Shown here piece after piece: positions 12,930 to 22,402 of a stretch of DNA of 64,000 nucleotides. The translations under genes and the position numbers were made by a program. Below the pieces are notes generated by a model. The model was not told the origin of the DNA, ran no database searches, and saw only the letters and a list, made by a program, of their open reading frames with translations. Location: positions 124,001 through 188,000 of the forward strand of contig JAQGDQ010000454.1 in assembly GCA_030141605.1 (NCBI GenBank), read 5' to 3'. Origin of the DNA: Tubiluchus corallicola (Eukaryota; Priapulida; Priapulimorpha; Priapulimorphida; Tubiluchidae). The stretch's first letter is position 1; every line of letters begins with the position of its first letter.

Positions 12930-15900
12930 TACTATTACTATTACTATTACTATCACTATCACTATCACTATCACTATTCCATTACCATTGCATATTATTA
13001 GTAATATTGCTATATTTTTTCCATTACTATTATTAAAGCTATTACTGTTACTATAACTATTGCTATTACTATTACTATTACTATTACCATTACCATTAAT
13101 ATTACCATGGCCATTACTGTTACTATTACTGTTACCATTACCATTACTATTAGTATTACCATTACTGTTACTATTATTATTAGCATTACTATTATTATTA
13201 CTATTACTAATACCATTACTATTACCATTACCATTACCATTACCATTACCATTACCATTACCATTACCATTACCATTACCATTACCATTACCATTACCAT
13301 TACTATTACTACTGCCATTAATATTACTATTACTATTACCATTACAATTACTATTACTATTACCATTGCAATTACTATTACTATTGTCATTACTATTACT
13401 ATTACTATTACTATTACTATTACTATTACTATTACTATTACTATTACTATTACTATTACTATTACTATTACTATTACTATTACTATTACTATTACTATTA
13501 CTATTACTATTACTATTACTATTACTATTACTATTACTATTACTATTACTATTACTATTACTATTACTATTACTATTACTATTACTATTACTATTACTAT
13601 TACCATTACTATTACTACTATTGCTGCTGCTGCTGCTACTGCTGCTGCTGCTACTACTGCTACGATCTAATTCTTTTGTCCACAAGAAAAACATGCTGGA
13701 AGAGTTTATTAAAATAAGATGGATCTATGGATGGGTCTTCAAAGCGTTGCTTCCAAAGCCATCATTTTAATGTAACTCTAACTCTGAGTTTTTGAGTTTT
13801 TCTGTACCTCACAATTTGTGTTTTAAAACAGTATTGCATTAAGCATAATTTAAATCTGACAGTAGGAAACAGAAAAAATATAAATTGGTGTAAAATTTAA
13901 AGTTTATAGAAAATCTACGGTAGTTAAAAATTTCAATTTGTAATATGACTCCGCGTTTTATTTAAACGTTTTCATTTTTAGCATCCATAGCATCGTGTAT
14001 GACGGGTGTTGTTCCCTGTTCACAAGTCTGCCACGCGGAGACAACAGAAGTGGTTATTTATGCCGACCACAAAGGATTTGGCTTCAGCTTACAAAGTGGA
14101 ACTTTTTCGACTGATCACCTCCCTACTCCCCCAGTCATTGGTTCAGTGGAAACTGGTGGCCCATCTGAAAAGTGAGCAATTTATTCGCTGAATAGAATGT
14201 ATTTTAGTGTACTTGCCTCACCAATGAACAGTGCCGGCTCGTAGCTAAAATTAGTGGGGTGCTGCTTTAGAAAATGTTTAGCCATTGTTTGAGTATTGTG
14301 TAAAACAAAATAAACATATGTGTGCTTGCAAACGAAAACCACCCATAAGTCGGCGAACTATGCTATGACGCTGCAAAGTAGAATGCACCTAAAATTTGGT
14401 CAAATGTCAATTTTTTTATGTAAACAAATGCTTAATATATTAGACTTTTAAATTCTAGCATCAAATTATCAAGAAAATGTTCAGAAAATATTAAAGATCT
14501 AATTTTATAAACCCGTGCCCACTTTTCTGACCAGAAACTAGTATCAAAATAATCCTCATGAAATGGAGATTTAGGATATTAGGATATAACTAGGATAACT
14601 TAATTGCCGACTTATGGACGATTTTGCTTTTCAAGCACACATTTGTGAATATAATTTTAAACAAACAAACCTATGAAAAATATTGTTTGCTTACTAATAG
14701 CCTAGATTGTCACAGTTCAAGCTTGATCCATTCACGGTACGGTGAAAACTGACGACAAACTGTGTGAGCGACAGTACTTTCTCTAACTGGACCCAGACAT
14801 GTGCCCATGGCCGCATACGCACAATAGCCAAACACCACGTTGCTGGAGCATACTATGCTGGGCTGTGAAGCAAACAGTACTATCCTCACGTGCTCTGGTT
14901 CCGTACAAGTACAAATAAAGAACTAAACTAAACAAAAAAGACTTATTATATTGAATATTATCAATAATATTGAATGAAAATAGGGGGTGCTGCAGTTCCA
15001 CAGTACCTATACACGAGTCGCCACTGCCCATAACTGTGAAACAGTTATGTAGTAATTAATCCCAAACTTGCAGCAGCACCCCTGTTTTCACTCAATAGTA
15101 TCAATAATATTCAATATAATAAGTCTTTTTTCTTTAGTTCCTTCTTTATACTTATGTGGAACCAGAGCACATGTGGGTAGCTCTGTTTGCTTCACAGCCC
15201 AGCACTGTGGTGTGTGTGCACACCGTGCCCTACACTGCTAGCGTCTGCTGCTAGGTAGAGAAAGTATTGTCGTTCACAGGCTTTGTTGTCAGTTGTCACG
15301 TGCTAAAAACTGTGTATCGGCATATTCTTGAAAACTGCGGCAATTTTGGCTTTTCGTAAATAAAAAATTTTTATTTAGGATTTTATCAAGTTTATGTATA
15401 AATTTTGGTATGTTTGTTCGTTTAAAGTTACAATTACAAATTGCAGTAATAAAACAATAACTAAAAATTGTTCTGAAGCAGCAACCACAGTAATTTTAGC
15501 TATGAGCCGCCATTAGTACAAAAGCATGTATATAATATTCTGAAGTTATTAGTAGTGACATATTAGATAAAAAACTACCATTCATCATGTGTAAAGGCAC
15601 ATATTTTACAGTAATTATTGTTTATTAATATACATTTTTTCGTTCAATTATTGAAAGCCTCAGTATCTAATGTTCTCGTGTTTATAGAACTGGTGTGATT
15701 CAAGTATCTGATCGAGTGATAGCTATTAATGGCTGCTATCTGGAAGATGGTACGTTGGATGAAGCAAACCATCTCATCCGAGAATCCGGACTGCGGATGA
15801 CACTCGAGGTGGAATTCGACGTGGCAGAATCAGTCGTCCCGAGCAGCGGAATATTCCACGTGAAGCTGGCAAAGCGAGGAGCGGGTCTCGGGATAACCAT

Positions 15901-18900
15901 CACGTCTCCTAGCAACCGCCATTCCGGCGATCCCTTGATAATCTCAGACATAAGAAAGGGAAGCGTTGCACATCGGTACGTGATTTGCTTCTCCTGGCTA
16001 AAACGCAGAACAACTATTGTTTAATCGCTGACTAGTCTTAAATGTTAACGATAGAGAAATCTGTAGCAGGTTAGAAAAATATATAGGTGGTTTCAAGCAA
16101 GCAGAAAGAATTAATCAGTAGAAACGCGAGTAAAACCCATAAAATATTAATTTATATGATTTAAGCAGCATTTATTTTTGCTTCTGGAACGTATCTCGGT
16201 TCTTTTACATTACTTTCTATGGAAGTCTTGGCTTCGTTTAACGACGTTTCGCTGAACGTCACATTTTGTTGGAATGAATTGGCGTCGTTAAGCGATGACT
16301 TACTGTATTATTATTGGTGGTACAGACCAACAATTAATTAAACTAGGTACAAATTAGAAATGCTGAACTGGTTGGCCAACTATAGGGGGTTAATTTTTGA
16401 CTACCATGATCGCTAGGGACACATCAGTCTAGCAGTCATGTGGCCTGCCTTGTAAACAGAAGGTTCCTGGTTCGAACCAGACTAGTGGGCTTATTTCATA
16501 ACATTTTTGCTGCAAATGTGCATACTGTAGTTGTAATAGTTTGAAGGTGTTTAACGTGGAACAAAATGTTACAAATTCCTAATTGTTTGCTGCTGTTTTA
16601 TTTTTAGGACTGGAGTTATTCAACCCGGTGACAAGCTGTGGGCAATAGATAATGTTCGACTTGACAACTGCTCCATTGAAGATGCTGCACAAATCATAGA
16701 AACTTCTGGCGAGATTGTAAAATTGAGAATTCAGAAAGACGATGCATTTAACGGTAAGTTGCAGAATATTTCTGTGTTAATGCCATAAGCACAGAGTTAG
16801 TTTAAAGTAAAACCGGACCCAATGTTAAACTGTAGGTCAAAACAATCTACTCTTTAAAATATTGAAAGGAAACATACTATTTTTTCAAGAATGACTTACG
16901 TGTGAAAGAATTATTACCACACAAACACATTTTGCATTTGCGCCACTAGTTCTTTGCTGCTACATGCATTTAGATGCTAGTTAGACGGGCATTAGTGCCT
17001 ACATTTCGGAAATGCAGTGTACAAAAACAGGTGCTGTACCTCTCAGTTCAAATGTGTTAGTTTGTGACAAACTACACACATTCAACAGCTTGTGTGAGCA
17101 CAGCAGTAAATTTGAATCTGTATCTTAAAACTTGCAGAGTTTTAGTAGACCACGCTGAATATCTTACAGTAGCACTGTACTAAAGAAAAAAGATTATTAT
17201 ATTGAATATTATCGATAATAATGAGTGAAAATAGGGGGTGCTGCAATATCACATGCAGTACACCTATACACGAGCCGCCACTGCTAGTTTTAGTACAACA
17301 CACTGAATATCTTACAGTAGCCTTGTACTTCAATTTTCTTTTACGCAAACACATGCAACACGCTCGTGGAACATTTTTGCACTTTTTTGCACATTTTTCA
17401 ACACCCTTGAAAATGGAGTAGTATATAAAAAATCATCCTGTCTTCCTTTATGAGATTATCGCGTCCTGCTTCATCGTTTAACATTTAATTTTAACCGAAT
17501 TAGTTTTAAAGAAACACAAATGCAGAAAATGATTATAGCCACTTTCATCTAGATTCGCCAGAATCATCCGATGCAGTGGTTTACTCTGTGGAGCTGATAC
17601 GGCATGGCGGTCCGCTGGGCATCACCATCTCCGGAACAGAGGAACTATTTGATCCCATCATCATTTCTGGGCTCACGGAAAGAGGTTTGGCTGAGAGGTG
17701 AGTACCACCCTAATTAATCGGCTGAAATCAAACCTTTATATGTCACAAATTGAATACGGCCAAAGTTCCAGTAAAGCTTAGTGCATTCTAGTATACAATT
17801 AAAAATATATAGTTATTTATGTGCTTGCATTTGTGTGCTATGCAAAATCGTCCACAAATTGGCAATTTAGCGTTGTCTAAAGTTGTTTCAAATGGCGTAT
17901 CGTCAAAATGGCTGCACTTACGGTCATCGCAGGAGCTTAAATTTACAAGTTTTATACAGTGTTGCTGTTGACGCAAGCCATGCATGCACAAAGACAGTAT
18001 GTAAGTGGTATAAAATTTCAAGACAATTTTTTCAAGTTTTATGTAAGTGGAGGGTTTTCTTTTGCTTTAACAATTTTTGTCCTGTTTATATGACTCATCA
18101 TAACATTCTAATATCATGTGCTATCACTTTTTAGGACAGGAGCATTGCATGTTGGAGACAGAATACTGGCCATCAACGGTAAAAGTCTGAGAGGGAAACC
18201 ACTAAGCGAAGCCATACACATGTTACAGAATGCGGGAGATAAAGTCACATTAAAAATCAGCCGAAATAGTGAGTGCATTAAAACATCAATGATTAAACAA
18301 AAACTGTTAGAAATATTTTCTGCCCATGACCAGAGTGCGATAATTGGCATGGATGGCACGTATTTATGCAGCGCTTATAACTAACGATGTAGTGTAACTG
18401 TAACGGTACTGTCCATTCATTTCGAATCGAGGTGGGTTATGTTATGCCTTCAACGGACGAAGATTGACATTAATGCATAACATGGTCAGGGGTGTATCAA
18501 GACGATGCCCTAGGCTGATAATTCTCTCCCACCCATCTCTGTTGTGAATTTATGGTTTGTTTATGTAATGAGCCGATTAAACAATTACTTGTCGTGTAGT
18601 AGAAACACTCCCTAGTTTCCACATGGTCCTTGTTAGTTACATGTATTTGCATAGCACTTAAATTCCAGCAGGTTGCTCAGCTGCTTGTTGAGTAATACCT
18701 TGCACCTGTTCATTATGTGGTACTTATATAAAAGCTGCTCTCAGTAACTGCCTGTGGTGTGTTATAAAATGCTCCCCTTTACATGAATATGAAAGTATAC
18801 ACATTTTCCGAGGAGAATGACAATTTTTTCAGAAATGTGACGCCTTCAAGCTTTGGCACCCTAAGCTATACCCTAGCTAGCCTATAGGTTAATACACCCC

Positions 18901-21900
18901 TGAACACAGTGAACTTTTATGTTCAAAATCAATGCAAAATTCTTTATTAATAGAAGTGAAGGTATACAACACTGTTTGTATTCATCTTATAACGTAATCG
19001 CCAATTCTCAATTAACGTATTTACTACAGTATTCACCATAAAGGCAGGTGACTTGATCCACCTCCGACGATCTGATCTTCACAATGCATACTGAGAACAA
19101 TGCCAGGGCAACTACGCAGCCTGCTGCCTGTGAGTGCATGATCCGAAAACTAAGGTGGCAGCACCTTCCAGTGATATATTAACGTAGTTAAGCAACAATG
19201 CATGGACAGCAGTTACAGTAAATGTTTGTGATGTAGTATCTTTTAATAATCATAATTGTGTGTTATATTAATAACTGTGAAAGTTGGTATTTGTACATTG
19301 TAGTAAAGTACCATCTAGGTGCTAATCTTGTAACATTCATCTAGCTGACTTACAATGAGTATAATTGTGTGGTCCAGTGACTGCATACATACTGACCCTC
19401 TCCCTATCTTAAATTAATGGTTATTGGTAAATTAATTAGGGCAAGTTGCATAGGTCTAGATCAATACCTAAATACTGGCTGTGAAACAGGTTTTACTGAC
19501 TGGTTTTGATTCTAGTTTTCCATGTTCAATGCAGCAGTTTTTCTACTCGTGTTTCTGTAATAAAATAAACACTTTTCATTCGTGTAAAATGCAAAGATTT
19601 ATTGTAGCTGTTTGGTTCTTATCCATAGTTTTCTGAGTGTGTCCATTCTCAAGCATATCAAAGTAACTCGATAACAACTTCAAAAGTGATTTTGACAATA
19701 ACCACTTGCTTGTTATACCATATTTATATAAAAGCGGGAGCCAGTCACTGCTTGTGGTGTGTTACTAAATACACGCTTTATATGAATATGAAAGGGTACA
19801 CATGTTCAAAGAAAAATGAGAATTTTCTAACACAGGGCTCCTAAAATCTGGCTCTGTCAAAATTTGGCATCCTAGACTACAGCCTAGTTAACTTATTGGA
19901 AAAAAATGCCATTTTGGGTATTAACGGTAAATATGCATTCTCTGAATACTCATATAGTAAAGATGGTTTCTTTTTTAAGCCAGAAAGTTTGTGGAGTGTG
20001 TATTTTGAAATTGACATGTTATGACAAAAGTTTAGGCTGCTCTTAAAACTCTAAAATAAAGCTAGCGGAGAACAAAGGAAACTTAGGCATGCCATTCATT
20101 CCTTTTAACACAGAATGAGAGTAGTAACAACAGTAATCTTCTAAAGTAAAAATGTTATAAGTAAAATTTAATTCTATCCTAATTTGTTTACTTGGGGCAT
20201 TACAATTTAGCATAATACAATATGTTATCCAATTGAGCTTGAAATAATTTCTTGTTTGGAATTTGGGATGACCTGGCTAGTGTTTTACATTTAAGCCACT
20301 TTTCTTACAGGAAGTCGAAGAAGTTCCGGAAAGGACTCTGACACGGATAAGGATGAGTACCTCGAGAAACATGGAACACCGATTCCGAGCGTCGACAGCG
20401 CCGTCGAGTCGTGGGACGGCTCCGGCGTGGAAAACGGCTCACATGGCGATAAGAGCAGACCACACAGTGGAAAGACCAGTGGAAAAGGTCCTGGAGGAGC
20501 AAGAGGTAAAAAATCAGTACTGCAGAAATAGAATTAATAAATAGAGACTGAAGCTGTGTCAGTTGCTACTACATCAGCTGACTCACACAGTAAATCGGCT
20601 AGCTCGGCTAAAGTTGACTGACTTTTCAGCTGAGTTGATTTAAAGAAAAAAATCAGCTAAGTCAGCCAAAGCTGCAAATTTTTGATAACTAAATAAATGA
20701 TGAATTGTTAGTTAACTGTTAAATTTTGGAGACAAATTTTTTAAATAATTTGTGCTGCTTATACACAGAGGAAAGCTGATGTACAAATTCAAATAATGCA
20801 TCACAGATCAATTTTTTATTATTATAAACAAGCAATGGATTTATTGCAAATATAATTTAAATCCAACTCTTGGTTAGGCTTTTCTTGATTACCGACGAAT
20901 CAATACCAAAACACCAAAATGATTCCGTATGTGTGACTAACTTTGCCTATTTGTGTCTTTAATTTTGGACTGACCAGCTTTCTCGTTCAAAAATTTTTAA
21001 AGTTTAGTATCTCTGTCAGCATCTACACAGTCTGACTGTCAATATGCAATGCATTTGTCAGCCGTGATCTGCAGTGTCACGTGATTATCGCAAGAGTGAA
21101 AATCTTCGCAGCAACAGTGTCAACTAGTTCGACTCCCATCACCAAGTGGCTGGCACGCCTGATGCTGATTTTCTTATTGGCTAGGTCGACTGTAGAAATA
21201 AACCGGCTGTGGGCTCTATTAATAATGATCCTGCCAGATTATGCAGACAACATGAGGAAAACTAGTATACTAGCCACTTTTTTGGAGTAAAACTCACTCC
21301 ATCTGCAGCTGAATCTACTGCAGAAATATTATCAAATTCCAATGGTTTACAAATCATATTACTAAAATTGTAGCAAGGTATACCCAAGTTTGCAAAAAAT
21401 GAATACTGTGTCTCCTTACGAAATCTACTCTCTTGTTTTTTCTGCCTAATATTTATGACTGCTGTGCAGTTTGCAATTTAAAGTTTTTATAAATAGACCC
21501 AGTTTTCTCCAATTTCGATCAAGTGAAGTTTAGAAATTGCAAATAAGACAAGTTTAGATAACTTTACAGCAATGAAACAAATCCCAGAGAAACTTGCACA
21601 ATAGCATAGGACCCACACAAGTGAAGTTACGGGTATATAGGAGAGATCTTACAGATCTCGTACTGAAATCAACCACCATTGTTTATAGGAGCTTTAAAAT
21701 TAGTGGTGGCTCATGCATAGGTACTGTGGAACTGCAGCACCCTCTATTTTTACTCATTATTAAGTCTTTTTTCTTTAGTTTTTTCTTTATGTTTGTACGG
21801 AACCAGAGCCCGTTTATCCGTAAAAGTGATGTCCGTCAACCGAGATATGAGTGTATATGTATGAATGCACCTAGCTGTAATGCCAAACTCACTTAAAGCC

Positions 21901-22313
21901 AACTTTTCTGCAGTCCCAAAGTAGGCAGTATAAAGAAGTTAATGTATAATGATTTTGCCAATGACAAAGATTTGCTATTAATCATGCATTCACTAACTAA
22001 AATGAGTAACCAGTTTAAGAGCATAAACCAGCCTATAATTTAGGCTGGGGCTAGGTTAACGGCCATTAGTCAAGATTCTGAGCTAATTTAAAACATCACA
22101 AACATTTTAGTAATAAAATTGGTAAGAATTGGCGTGTTTTAGGCCAAATTAAGGCCTCAGTAGGTCAAAATGAGGCTCGGTTAGAAAAGTCATTATTTTA
22201 GCTTTTCATTCATTCAGAGAATGTTTCTTATGACCAAAAATAGAAAACCAATATTATTTAACTGCCTAAATCTCTCTTAAGACATTTTTCTGATATTTAA
22301 ATTAAGACTAGAC

Positions 22314-22402
<89 letters not shown>

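Noticed and set aside
12828-13770. Long open frames (Ser-Asn, Ile-Val, Leu-Pro, Thr-Ile repeats)
   Set aside because: They arise from hexanucleotide repeats without stop codons, on both strands and in several frames, inside a GRIP intron.
16415-16490. Functional tRNA gene
   Set aside because: A and B boxes are present but the acceptor stem does not pair, and the same module is embedded in a repeat at 30410.
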